Below are positions 17,780 to 27,535 of a DNA stretch of 64,000 nucleotides, one piece after another. Location of the stretch: assembly GCF_900119735.1 (NCBI RefSeq), contig NZ_FPJW01000003.1:62001-126000 (forward strand), in the 5' to 3' direction. The DNA is from Marinospirillum alkaliphilum DSM 21637 (lineage in GTDB: Bacteria > Pseudomonadota > Gammaproteobacteria > Pseudomonadales > Halomonadaceae). Under the pieces are notes generated by a model. That model did not search any database. It saw only the letters and a list, made by a program, of their open reading frames with translations, and had not been told where the DNA came from. The translations under genes and the position numbers were made by a program. Each line of letters starts with the position of its first letter. The first letter of the stretch is position 1.

Positions 17780-18511
17780 ATGCCCAGTAATTTTCGAATC
17801 ATGATTGTTGAAGATGACGCCACACTGCGCAGTGTGATGGTGGACATTTTTAAAATGCAGGGGTTTGAGGTTTTTGATTCTGAAGGCGTGGATGAGTTTT
17901 TTAACATCTGGCGGCAACAGCAATTTGATCTGGTGTTGCTGGACTTAAACCTGATGGATGAAGATGGTCTGGTGTTGCTGCGCAAACTGCGGATGCAAAG
18001 TGATGTTCCCTTGTTTGTGGTCTCTGGCCGTACCGACCGTGAAACTCGCCTGGCAGCACTGGAAATGGGTGCTGATGATTATGTGATGAAACCTTTTGAT
18101 ACCCGTGAGCTGGTCATGCGGGTACAGAATTTCCTGCAGCGCTTTTCCCGGGTGCAAGGTGAAAAGAAAGAGTCACAAAGTCAGCAGCATTGGGAGTTTG
18201 GTGATTGGACCTTGTCTGAGTCCAGTAAAACCCTGACCCATACAGATGGCCGAGAGATCTACCTGACACGTTCCGAGTTCAAAATCCTGCTGGCTTTAGT
18301 AAGGGCGGGCGGTAGTGTTTTGTCCAAGATGCAGCTGATGGATGTGGTGGATAAAGGCCAGTATGAAACCACTGCAGAAACCATTGCCGTATTGATTCAC
18401 CGCATTCGCAGAAAGATGGATGACAAAAAAATCATCCAGACTATTTCAGGATTTGGGTATCGGATTCGCACAGGGGCTGAGCAGCAAGATGCTGTGCAAC
18501 AGGTAGGATAA
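17780..18511 (+). CDS. OmpR-family response regulator
   Basis: A 243-residue DNA-binding regulator. The receiver domain (acidic pair EDD near 11-13, phospho-acceptor D55 in LLDLNLMDEDG, Lys in VMKPFDTRE) is followed by a winged-helix effector domain (about 140-235) with the usual LTRSEFKILLAL and FGYRIR motifs. The ATG at 17780 opens directly into MPSNFRIMIVEDD. The last 71 bp overlap, tail to tail, the 3' end of the 7TMR-DISM kinase on the other strand. That kinase and the two multi-domain kinases upstream are all candidate partners; its target genes are unknown, with the bcs operon an obvious possibility. Confidence 0.94.
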   Translation: MPSNFRIMIVEDDATLRSVMVDIFKMQGFEVFDSEGVDEFFNIWRQQQFDLVLLDLNLMDEDGLVLLRKLRMQSDVPLFVVSGRTDRETRLAALEMGADDYVMKPFDTRELVMRVQNFLQRFSRVQGEKKESQSQQHWEFGDWTLSESSKTLTHTDGREIYLTRSEFKILLALVRAGGSVLSKMQLMDVVDKGQYETTAETIAVLIHRIRRKMDDKKIIQTISGFGYRIRTGAEQQDAVQQVG

Positions 18512-20510
18512 GGGTAAAGCAACTGCCGGGAGAGGCTGGGCTGTAACTGAGTGAGCCCCCCAGCTTTTGCGCGGCATGATAAGACAGATACAGGCCAATA
18601 CCCAGTCCTTCGCGCTTGTTGGCATGTGCCATCCGGGCATAACGGTTAAACAGGCGCTGCCGCATTTCCTCCGGCACCCCCGGCCCCTGGTCGATCACAC
18701 TGATCCTGACGCTGGATGGGTCGATCGCTTCAACCTGCAGGGTCACTGGTTGGTCCGCAGATGAAAAACGCACCGCATTATCAACCAGGTGCTGTAATAA
18801 CATTTGCAGCAAATCCGTATCGGTGTGCAGTTTGATTGGTGTTTGCTGATCCAGCAGGATGTTGGGCTTCTGGTACATGCGCCGCAGGTTTTCGGTCACC
18901 TGAATCAACCAGGGCAAAAGATCCAGTGCCTGAGGGGTAATACGAAACCCCCCGTCATTCATGCGATGTTCCCACAGGCTGCTGTCGACCAGTGAAGAAA
19001 GCCTGTTGGCTGAACCTTCAATGCTGCTCAGCCATTTAGTCACCTCTGGCTGAGTGCCACAACACTTCATGGACAGTATCTGCAGGCTGCCATTAATGGC
19101 GGTTAATGGCGTGCGAAACTCGTGAGAGACCATCTGAAAAAAGTTCTGCTGTTCCTGCCTTAACTGTGCTTCAACCTCATAACGCTCCTGAATTTTTTCG
19201 GCCGATTGGCTGAGCTGTTCTTGCAGCAGTTTGTTCTGCTCAATTTCCCTGGCCAGCTTTTGGTTATGCTCCTGCAGCTCCTGTGTCCGATCGGCAACCT
19301 TCTGCTCCAGCTTCTGGTTGATGCGACGTTTTTCCAGCATGATTTGCCAGACGATATAAACCTGCATCAGCACCAGATGAATCAGAGTCCCGATGTACAG
19401 TGCGTTTTCGGTTAAAAAGCTGTTTTCCAGCAATGCCTGCTCGCGCAGAATCCGCAGCACCACAGCCACACCCAGCACACCAAACATGGCAATGAAAATA
19501 CTGCCTTCCAGGAAGCGGCGCTGATACAAGCGCCAGCAGGAGAAGCCGAGTGTGAAACTGAAACCAAACAGGGCATAAAGCTGCAGATAACTGGCAAAGA
19601 AGTAATAACGATCAAACAGCGTAAAGGCCAGCCCCGTGAATGCCACACTGCCTGCAGCAAACAAATGCAGGCGCGCCAGCAAAGGGTAATCCAGGTTGAT
19701 GCGTGTGAGCCGGTTAAACACCACTGCCAGCGCCACCACACTGAGAGAAACAGCACCGGAAGTCAGCAGGTCAGCCAGGCGATACCAGCCAGGGTTGAAT
19801 AACCAGTCAAAATAACCGGTATGGCTGAGCTGGAACGTCAACTGTGTTGCCACATAAACAGCGTAAAACACAAACATTCGATCGCGCATGAACAGGCTGT
19901 AAAAAATACCCAGACCGGTCATCAGCGCAAGAATGCCCAGATAAGCCGTCATGAAGGAGTTGCTTGTTTGCCAGTGCTGCATAAAGGCTTCCGGCTGCCA
20001 GAGGGTGGCATCCACAAACAAGGGATTGGTGCCCTGTACATAAAACAGCAGGGTTCGACTTTCACCCGCCTCCAGTTTGACTGGAAAGAGTTGGGCGGGC
20101 AGATTAAATGGACGGTCTCTTGGTGACATCAGGTCGCCACCTTTCATTTCGACCAGTTCATCCTGGCCATCCAGCCAGTAAAGATAAAGGTGATCGGTGA
20201 ACACCGGCTGAATTTCCAGCCAGCGTTCCTGGGGGGTATTTGCAGGGTTTTCCAGCGTCAGCAGCAACCATTGCGGCTGGATGTTAAAGCCCCAGAAGGG
20301 AGTGCCGGGATGAGGTTTGAAGTTTTGTGGCTGCGTCAGTAGTGCCCTATGGTCAACCTGGGTGCCAGGCTCAGCATCCAGTACCGCAAAATGGCCATGC
20401 AGTTTGATGGACGAAAGATGAGTGTCAAATTCCAGGCTGCGGGCAAAAGCAGTTTCAATGCTGATCAGCAGTAAAAACAGACAACCAGAAAGCATCCTGC
20501 AGTGTGCCAT
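18441..20510 (-). CDS. 7TMR-DISM sensor histidine kinase
   Basis: A 689-residue inner-membrane sensor. A signal peptide (about 1-23) precedes a periplasmic beta-sandwich domain (about 30-180, 7TMR-DISM extracellular type, a fold that often binds carbohydrate-like ligands). Seven hydrophobic helices (about 185-385), a coiled coil (about 395-450), HisKA with the His in MVSHEFRTPLTAING, and HATPase (N box HLVDNAVRFS, G2 box REGLGIGLYLS) follow. The first ATG at 20510 has AGGA ten bases upstream. Its 3' end overlaps the OmpR-type regulator gene by 71 bp, the strongest physical pairing for a cognate system here. Confidence 0.92.
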   Translation of the reverse strand: MAHCRMLSGCLFLLLISIETAFARSLEFDTHLSSIKLHGHFAVLDAEPGTQVDHRALLTQPQNFKPHPGTPFWGFNIQPQWLLLTLENPANTPQERWLEIQPVFTDHLYLYWLDGQDELVEMKGGDLMSPRDRPFNLPAQLFPVKLEAGESRTLLFYVQGTNPLFVDATLWQPEAFMQHWQTSNSFMTAYLGILALMTGLGIFYSLFMRDRMFVFYAVYVATQLTFQLSHTGYFDWLFNPGWYRLADLLTSGAVSLSVVALAVVFNRLTRINLDYPLLARLHLFAAGSVAFTGLAFTLFDRYYFFASYLQLYALFGFSFTLGFSCWRLYQRRFLEGSIFIAMFGVLGVAVVLRILREQALLENSFLTENALYIGTLIHLVLMQVYIVWQIMLEKRRINQKLEQKVADRTQELQEHNQKLAREIEQNKLLQEQLSQSAEKIQERYEVEAQLRQEQQNFFQMVSHEFRTPLTAINGSLQILSMKCCGTQPEVTKWLSSIEGSANRLSSLVDSSLWEHRMNDGGFRITPQALDLLPWLIQVTENLRRMYQKPNILLDQQTPIKLHTDTDLLQMLLQHLVDNAVRFSSADQPVTLQVEAIDPSSVRISVIDQGPGVPEEMRQRLFNRYARMAHANKREGLGIGLYLSYHAAQKLGGSLSYSPASPGSCFTLILPVAQHLAAQPLCESDTQILK

Positions 20511-20709
20511 GCGGTGTAAATCCTGACAGTGGAAGTGAAATAGTCTACCAGAGCTTCCTGGAAATAAAATAAAACAAAACTTAACAGAATATCTTTTGGG
20601 TTTAGCAAACTCCGCGTAAACCCTCGCCCAATCGGGCGGGGATATAAGCGGATGACTGCAAAGCAGTCATGGGTTGTTGCCCATAGAAAAGACTGTCATT
20701 ATATACAGC

Positions 20710-21810
20710 ATGATCAAGGCCACAAAAGTACGCATTTATCCAACTCCTGATCAGGCGGAATTTCTCAACCGCCAGTTCGGTGCTGTGCGCTTTGCGTACA
20801 ACAAGGCTTTGCATATCATCAGTAGCCAGTACAAGCGTCATGGAACCAAGCTCAAAGCCAAAGCACTTCAGCAAGCCTGCATCAATCTGGACAAAGCCTT
20901 TCAGAGCTTCTTTGATCCCAAGTTGCCTGCTCGTTACCCCAAGTTCAAAAGAAAGCACGGCAAGCAGTCCAGTTATCACTGTACGAGTGTCAGCTGTGGT
21001 GATGATTGGATCAAAATCCCAAAGATGGGGCCGATCAAAGCGCGGATTCATCGTCAGCTTGAGGGCAATCTGACAAGCATCACCCTGTCCCGCACCGTGA
21101 CCGGCGAATACTACGCCTCACTGCTGCATGACGATGGTGTAGCAGCTCCTGTGCTGATCCATGATTTGGATGCAAACCAGGTGCTCGGACTGGATATGGG
21201 TTTAACGCATCTTGCCATTGATTCCAGCGGCAATAAAACACCGAATCCGCGCTTTTTGAAGAAGGTCAGTGCCAATCTGCGCCGTAAGCAAAAATCCCTT
21301 TTCCGCTGCCAGAAAGGCAGCAAGGGTCGTGCAAAAGCGCGACTCAAACTGGCCAAGGCGCATCAGCGTCTGGCGAATGCCCGTGCTGATTTTCAGCACA
21401 AGCTGTCTCGAATGATTGTTGACGAAAACCAAGCGGTGATTGTCGAGACATTGAAAGTCAAAAACATGTTGAAAAACAAAAAGCTGTCCCGGCATATCGC
21501 CGATGCCGGTTGGTCAGGCTTGATCCAAAAGCTGGAGTACAAGGCCAAAGAGCAAGGTAAACACCTGATCAAAATTGACCGGTGGTTTGCCAGCTCAAAA
21601 ACCTGCTCTTGCTGTGGGCACAAGCTGGAAGCGCTGTCGCTGAACGTGCGTGACTGGCAGTGTCCATCCTGCTCAACACAGCATAACCGAGACATCAATG
21701 CTGCGCTCAATATTCGAGCGCAGGGTATTTTGAAATTAAAGGCCGCTGGGCTGTCGGTCTCTGCCAATGGAGGCAAGCGTAAGACGAGTCACGCACTCGC
21801 CGCTGCCTGA
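20710..21810 (+). CDS. tnpB: TnpB RNA-guided nuclease of a solitary IS200/IS605-type element
   Basis: A 366-residue OrfB/TnpB protein. All three RuvC acidic residues appear intact: the Asp of LGLDMGLTHL, the Glu of VIVETLKVKNM and the Asp of HNRDINAALNI. A zinc-binding pair of CxxC motifs (CSCCGHK and CPSC) lies between the last two, as in active family members. The N-terminus (KVRIYPTPDQ) is canonical, so the ATG at 20710 is preferred over a TTG at 20674 that lies in the left-end hairpins. Known TnpB proteins cut DNA guided by an RNA from the element's right end. The gene is full length with no frameshift. Confidence 0.93.
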   Translation: MIKATKVRIYPTPDQAEFLNRQFGAVRFAYNKALHIISSQYKRHGTKLKAKALQQACINLDKAFQSFFDPKLPARYPKFKRKHGKQSSYHCTSVSCGDDWIKIPKMGPIKARIHRQLEGNLTSITLSRTVTGEYYASLLHDDGVAAPVLIHDLDANQVLGLDMGLTHLAIDSSGNKTPNPRFLKKVSANLRRKQKSLFRCQKGSKGRAKARLKLAKAHQRLANARADFQHKLSRMIVDENQAVIVETLKVKNMLKNKKLSRHIADAGWSGLIQKLEYKAKEQGKHLIKIDRWFASSKTCSCCGHKLEALSLNVRDWQCPSCSTQHNRDINAALNIRAQGILKLKAAGLSVSANGGKRKTSHALAAA

Positions 21811-21864
21811 GAAGTTGGAAACCTCGCCCGTGGCGCTTTAGCGCTTAGGGCGGGGAGCAGTCAC
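21720..21864 (+). ncRNA. Candidate omega RNA / right-end guide scaffold of the tnpB element
   Basis: In TnpB systems the guide scaffold is read from the 3' part of tnpB into the element's right end and continues into flanking DNA as guide. Here the right end shows a nested fold: an outer 8-bp stem (21822-21829 with 21848-21855) enclosing a GCGC hairpin (21833-21844). The 5' limit is a guess from the family. The guide would be the bases just right of about 21864, which are the 3' end of the MFS gene. Confidence 0.4.
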
Positions 21865-23048
21865 ATTTGCTTTAACTGCTCTTGGCGGATTTGTTTCAGT
21901 AACCAGAGGCCAATCAGGGGACCGGGTAACAGCAGGTACACCACCCACAAGTCCATCAAAGACCAGAGGCTGGTGACCAGTGCAATGGCTGGCACGGTCA
22001 GTCCAAACCCGATGGCATTCATCATGGCCAGAGCTGAACCCAGATGTTGCCTCGGCGCGTTGGCCGATGCCAGCGCTGAAAACTGGGGTGAGTCAGCAAT
22101 CACCAGCAAACCCCATAACAGCAACAGCCCCAGTAACAGTGCTGCAGGCAAGTCACCGAGCAGTGGATAGATCAGACACAATAAACCAGAGCCTGCCAGT
22201 GCCGTTCGTGCAACCGTCAGGCTGGTGATGCAGCGACTGAAAAAACCACCCAGCACACAGCCAGCCAGGCCGATACCAATCACTGCAAATGCCAGCCAAC
22301 TGACCCAGCCAGGGCTGAGTTCCAGTCTGAGTGTTTCACGCAAGACCAGAAAAGGCACCAGTGTCCAGAAGGCATACAGCTCCCAGCAGTGGCCAAAGTA
22401 GCCGCCACTGATGCGCCGGAAGGTGGCATCCCGCCAGGCTGCCAGGCCCTGTAATGGCAGCATTCCCCTGCCCTGAGTCGGCAAGTGTCGACCTTCACCC
22501 AATAGCAGAATCAATAGCGCAGCCATCAAGGCCAGCAGTGAAGCCATCAGCAGGGGGATGGGCCAGTAGAGACCTGGTGTCACGGCCCTGAGCAGGTGAG
22601 GAGTGGCGGTACCGAGCGTTAACATGCCCACCAGCCAGCTGAGTGCCATGCCTGCTTGTTGCGGTGTCCAGCTGATCACCAGTTTCATGCCCAGTGGATA
22701 AATGCCCGCCAGACAAAGCCCGGTTAAAAAGCGCAACAGCAGTGCCAGGGAAAACACTTCGGCTGCCAGAATGAATAAACCGTTGATGACGGCACCCAGG
22801 CAGGCGGCCAGCGCAAAAATGCGACTGGCACGAAAGCGGTCCGCCAGTCCGGTGATGGCCAGTAACAGCGTGCCGGTGATGAACCCGGCCTGTACCGCCA
22901 GCGTCAGATGGCCCAGTCCTGCCTCGGTCAGCCCGGTATCCTGCATCAGGTTCAGCGCCACCCCGTTGATACTGAACCAGAGCGAAGTGCCAAACAGCTG
23001 CGCCAGTACAATCACCGCCAGTGGGTAGTGACTCAGGAGTTGATGCAC
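21861..23048 (-). CDS. Major facilitator superfamily transporter
   Basis: The 395-residue protein has about twelve hydrophobic helices. It carries the MFS motif-A-like segment GLADRFRASR after helix 2, and RFLTGLCLAGIYPLGMK in helices 4-5, typical of sugar-phosphate or drug/cyanate-type carriers. The substrate cannot be told. Its C-terminus (QIRQEQLKQM) ends at the inserted tnpB element, and the TGA stop lies at the element's right edge, so the native tail may have been replaced by a few residues. It is transcribed away from the sec terminator at 23090-23118 and appears monocistronic. Confidence 0.88.
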   Translation of the reverse strand: MHQLLSHYPLAVIVLAQLFGTSLWFSINGVALNLMQDTGLTEAGLGHLTLAVQAGFITGTLLLAITGLADRFRASRIFALAACLGAVINGLFILAAEVFSLALLLRFLTGLCLAGIYPLGMKLVISWTPQQAGMALSWLVGMLTLGTATPHLLRAVTPGLYWPIPLLMASLLALMAALLILLLGEGRHLPTQGRGMLPLQGLAAWRDATFRRISGGYFGHCWELYAFWTLVPFLVLRETLRLELSPGWVSWLAFAVIGIGLAGCVLGGFFSRCITSLTVARTALAGSGLLCLIYPLLGDLPAALLLGLLLLWGLLVIADSPQFSALASANAPRQHLGSALAMMNAIGFGLTVPAIALVTSLWSLMDLWVVYLLLPGPLIGLWLLKQIRQEQLKQM

Positions 23049-23089
23049 GGTATAACCTTTCAGGCAGATGTTGAGTTAATTCGCCCATG

Positions 23090-23118
23090 AAAAAAGCACC
23101 CATTGGGGGTGCTTTTTT
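23090..23118 (-). terminator. Rho-independent terminator after secF (symmetrical)
   Basis: AAAAAAGCACCC at 23090-23101 pairs with GGGTGCTTTTTT at 23107-23118 around a short loop. On the minus strand the hairpin is followed by six T residues, right after the secF stop. It closes the queA-tgt-yajC-secD-secF unit and separates it from the MFS gene. Confidence 0.9.
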
Positions 23119-23132
23119 GTTGCAGAGCCGTA

Positions 23133-24074
23133 TCAGGGGCGACCATCTTCCTCCAGCACACCTTCCTTGACCGGGATGGCCAGGTCATCCCGGTCAACCT
23201 TCATCACCAGCAGGAAGGTGCCAGCTACAAAAATCGAGGAGTAGGTGCCGACCAGCAGGCCAATGATCAGTGCCAGGGCAAAGTTGTGAATCATCTCACC
23301 ACCAAAGAACAACAGTGCAAATAGCACCAGCAGGGTGGTGAAGGAGGTGATAACGGTACGCAGTAGCGTCTGGTTGATGGCCAGATTGATCAGTTGTTTC
23401 GGGCCACCTTCACGCACGGTACGGAAGTTTTCACGGATACGGTCATAAACCACGATGGTATCATTCAGTGAATAACCCACCACCGCCAACAGGGCTGCCA
23501 GCACCGTCAGGTCAAAGTCGATGCGGAACAGGGAGAAGAAGCCCAGCAGGATGATGACATCGTGCGCCAGTGCCAGCACCGAGCCCAGTGCAAACTTGTA
23601 CTGGAAGCGAAAGGCAACATAAATCATCACACAGATCAGTGCCACCAGCATGCCCAGACCACCCTGATCACGCAGCTCTTCACCCACCTGGGCACCAACA
23701 AATTCAGCGCGTTTTAATTGCACCTGAATGTCACCGCTAGCCAGCAGGGTTCTGACCTGCTCACCCACGTCGGGAGAAAAGCCCTGATTCAGGCGTACCA
23801 GTACGTCACGTGAGCTACCGAAGTTCTGGACTACAAACTGTTCATAGCCGGCCCGTTCCAGCTTGGCACGGATGTCTTCCAGCTCGGGGGACTGGGCATA
23901 TTCCAGTTCCACCAGGGTGCCACCGGTGAAATCCAGACCCAGTCGCAGACCCTGAATGGCCAGTGAAGCCAGTGAAATAAGGATCAGCGCAGCAGACAGG
24001 CCAAAAGCCAGTTTGCGCAGGCGCATGAAATCGATATCGATGTTCAGCAGTTTTTTTGCAATCGCGCTAGGCAT
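23133..24074 (-). CDS. secF: Protein translocase subunit SecF
   Basis: A 313-residue inner-membrane protein with six predicted helices. It carries the SecD/SecF signatures GLDFTGGTLVEL near the N-terminus and VGYSLNDTIVVYDRIRE in the membrane core. With SecD and YajC it forms the accessory complex that uses the proton gradient to pull exported proteins through SecYEG. It starts 15 bp after secD in the usual order and is followed by a strong terminator. Confidence 0.97.
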   Translation of the reverse strand: MPSAIAKKLLNIDIDFMRLRKLAFGLSAALILISLASLAIQGLRLGLDFTGGTLVELEYAQSPELEDIRAKLERAGYEQFVVQNFGSSRDVLVRLNQGFSPDVGEQVRTLLASGDIQVQLKRAEFVGAQVGEELRDQGGLGMLVALICVMIYVAFRFQYKFALGSVLALAHDVIILLGFFSLFRIDFDLTVLAALLAVVGYSLNDTIVVYDRIRENFRTVREGGPKQLINLAINQTLLRTVITSFTTLLVLFALLFFGGEMIHNFALALIIGLLVGTYSSIFVAGTFLLVMKVDRDDLAIPVKEGVLEEDGRP

Positions 24075-24089
24075 CTTCTGTTCCTGATC

Positions 24090-25937
24090 TCAGATGGAAA
24101 GACTTTCGATACGGCGTTTACCGTACACCCAGTTGACCTGCATACGGGTGACCAGTATGGCGGTGAACATGGACGTCAGCAGACCCAGTGACAGGGTCAC
24201 GGCAAAACCTTTCACTGGACCGGTGCCGATCGAGAAGAGGATCACTGCCACCAACAGCGTGGTGATGTTGGCGTCGAGAATGGTTGAGAAGGCCTTTTCA
24301 TAACCGGCATGAATGGCATTCTGGGGCGACATGCCGCGGTGATAGATCTCCTCTTTGATACGCGCATTAATCAGCACGTTGGCATCCACCGCCATACCCA
24401 GGGTCAGCACAATACCGGCAATACCAGGCAAGGTCAGGGTTGCACCCAGCGCTGACAGCAGTGCAACCAGCAGTACCAGGTTGGAAGCCAGTGCGACACA
24501 GGCAAAAATACCGAATACGCGATACCAGGCCAGCATAAAAATTACCACCAGTGCCAGACCAATCTGGATGGAGGAGATCCCTTGCTCGATGTTGCGTTGA
24601 CCCAAGCTTGGACCGATGGTGCGCTCCTCAACAAAATAAATTGGTGCAGCCAGCGCACCCGCACGTAACAGCAGGGCTAGTTCAGAGGCTTCCTGGATAC
24701 TGCCAACACCGGTGATGCGGAAGCTGGAACCCAGTTCACTCTGGATGGTGGCCAGTGAAATAATGCCACGTTCGGTGTAGGGTTCACGCACTTCCACGCG
24801 CTCACCATCAACGCGCTCAAAACGGGTGCGGGTCTTGTGTTCAATAAATAGCACCCCCATTGAACGACCGACATTGGGGCGAGTGGCCTGGCTCATCAGG
24901 CGGCCACCCTGGCCGTTCAGACGGATATTCACCTGTGGCCGATTGTTTTCATCAAAACCGACACTGGCATTGGCTACATTGTTGCCGGTGGTGATAATGT
25001 CCCGCTCCAGCGCAGCATTACGGTTCGGTTGGTCACGGAAGATGAACTCTTCAGTGTCCAGCGGGTCGGCATTACGACGGGCTTCCAGCCGGAATTCCAG
25101 ATTGGCGGTGGCACCCAGTACTCGTTTGGCAGCAGCGGTATCCTGCACACCGGGCAGCTCCACCACAATGCGGTTGCGACCGGAGCGCTGCACCAGGGGT
25201 TCTGCAACACCCAGTTCGTTGACACGGTTACGCAGGGTGATCAGGTTCTGGTCCACTGCATAGTCTTCCAGCTCCCGCACCGCCTGTTCGGTCAGGCTCA
25301 GGGTCAACAGTGCGTCTGCGGCACTGTCTTCAAACACATAATCAGTCAGATTACGCTGCAGCAGGCGGCGTGCTTCAGGCAGATCGTCTGCTGATGCCAG
25401 ACGAATCAACAGACGACCTTCTTCAACACTGACCTGGCGGAAGCGTAGGCGTTCGGTACGCAGGGTGGCGCGCACTTCACTGGCAGTGACTTCCAGTTGC
25501 TGTTTCAGTGCGGCATCCATGTCCACTTCCATCAGGAAGTGCACACCACCGCGCAGGTCCAGCCCCAGGTTAACGCCCCTTGCGCCAATGTTGCTTAACC
25601 ACTCAGGCGTTGTTGGCGCCTGATTCAGGGCGACCACAAAGTTGTCGCCGAGGGTTTGCTGGATGACTTCACGGGCTGCCAGTTGCTGTTCGCTTTCATG
25701 CAGGCGAATCAGCACGCTGTTGTTTTCCAGACTGGCCTGCAGCACTTCGATGCCAGCGGCATCCAGTGCCTGAGTGGCACGGTTCAGTTCCCGGTCAGTG
25801 ACTTCGATCGAGCCTCGAGTACCGGAGATTTGCACCGCAGGATCTTCCGGGTAGAGGTTGGGCAGGGCATAAATGATGCCCACGCCGATCACCAGCAGGA
25901 TCAGCAGGTTTTTCCAGAGTGGATAACGGTTCAGCAT
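24090..25937 (-). CDS. secD: Protein translocase subunit SecD
   Basis: A 615-residue inner-membrane protein: one N-terminal helix (MLNRYPLWKNLLILLV), a large periplasmic region with P1 and P4 segments (LGLDLRGGVHFLMEVD; ELPGVQDTAAAKRVLGATANL), and a C-terminal block of five helices with the conserved GMAVDANVLINARIKEE motif that carries the proton-pathway Asp. Length matches the family. It lies between yajC and secF on the same strand. Confidence 0.97.
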   Translation of the reverse strand: MLNRYPLWKNLLILLVIGVGIIYALPNLYPEDPAVQISGTRGSIEVTDRELNRATQALDAAGIEVLQASLENNSVLIRLHESEQQLAAREVIQQTLGDNFVVALNQAPTTPEWLSNIGARGVNLGLDLRGGVHFLMEVDMDAALKQQLEVTASEVRATLRTERLRFRQVSVEEGRLLIRLASADDLPEARRLLQRNLTDYVFEDSAADALLTLSLTEQAVRELEDYAVDQNLITLRNRVNELGVAEPLVQRSGRNRIVVELPGVQDTAAAKRVLGATANLEFRLEARRNADPLDTEEFIFRDQPNRNAALERDIITTGNNVANASVGFDENNRPQVNIRLNGQGGRLMSQATRPNVGRSMGVLFIEHKTRTRFERVDGERVEVREPYTERGIISLATIQSELGSSFRITGVGSIQEASELALLLRAGALAAPIYFVEERTIGPSLGQRNIEQGISSIQIGLALVVIFMLAWYRVFGIFACVALASNLVLLVALLSALGATLTLPGIAGIVLTLGMAVDANVLINARIKEEIYHRGMSPQNAIHAGYEKAFSTILDANITTLLVAVILFSIGTGPVKGFAVTLSLGLLTSMFTAILVTRMQVNWVYGKRRIESLSI

Positions 25938-25976
25938 GGCAGCCTTGTTCAGGTCAGGGTTGTTGGGAAACGTGGA

Positions 25977-26306
25977 TTATTCAGCTTCCACGGCTTTCAG
26001 GGTTCCCTTGGGCAGCACAGCAGTGACTGCTGCTTTCTGGACCTTAATGGAGGTGTCCTGCGCAATTTCAAGGACCAGGAACTCTTCAGTCACCTTGGTG
26101 ATGCGACCCATCAGGCCACCGGCCAGCGTCACTTCATCGCCCTTGGCCAGTTCGGCCAGCAGGTTTTTATGTTCCTTGGCACGCTTCTGCTGCGGACGAA
26201 TCAGCAGGAAGTAGAAAATGGCAACAAAACCAACCAGCATGATGATGCTGGAGATGGGGCTGGCACCACCGGCATCGGCGTGGGCGGCAGAGATGAAAAA
26301 GTCCAT
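25977..26306 (-). CDS. yajC: Sec translocon accessory subunit YajC
   Basis: A 109-residue single-pass protein: hydrophobic helix (about 17-40, VGFVAIFYFLLI), the family motif RPQQKRAKEHKNLLAELAKGDEV, then a small beta-rich cytoplasmic domain. It copurifies with SecDF in E. coli. The gene is followed by secD after 39 bp and preceded by tgt with an 88-bp gap holding an imperfect 22-bp tandem repeat. Confidence 0.96.
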   Translation of the reverse strand: MDFFISAAHADAGGASPISSIIMLVGFVAIFYFLLIRPQQKRAKEHKNLLAELAKGDEVTLAGGLMGRITKVTEEFLVLEIAQDTSIKVQKAAVTAVLPKGTLKAVEAE

Positions 26307-26324
26307 TGAGGGCTCCTCGGGTTG

Positions 26325-26368
26325 TTAATGTCAAAGTGACGGATTGTTAGTGTCAGTATGACGGGTTG
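26325..26368. repeat. Imperfect 22-bp tandem repeat between tgt and yajC
   Basis: Two adjacent 22-bp units, 26325-26346 and 26347-26368, match at about 17 of 22 positions. Each contains TGTCA and TGACGG separated by 2-3 bases, a small dyad. They lie 19 bp upstream of the yajC start on the minus strand and may be regulatory or a replication-slippage scar. Confidence 0.5.
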
Positions 26369-26394
26369 ATGTTTAAAACTTTTTTCAGTGTTGC

Positions 26395-27531
<1,137 letters not shown>

Positions 27532-27535
27532 TCAA

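Larger units (their letters stand above)
20621..21864 (+). mobile_element. Solitary tnpB insertion element (IS200/IS605 superfamily, IS1341-like)
   Basis: A tnpB gene without tnpA lies between two structured ends. The left end has three consecutive hairpins: 20622-20641 (C-rich arm pairing with GGGCGGGG), 20652-20670 (perfect ATGACTGC stem with AAA loop) and 20670-20683. The right end repeats the outer stem (CCTCGCCC at 21822-21829 with GGGCGGGG at 21848-21855) around a GCGC hairpin at 21833-21844. No terminal inverted repeats or target duplication are expected in this superfamily. Boundaries are estimated from the hairpins and could be off by about 20 bp. Lacking tnpA, it would need a transposase in trans to move. 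Confidence 0.8.
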
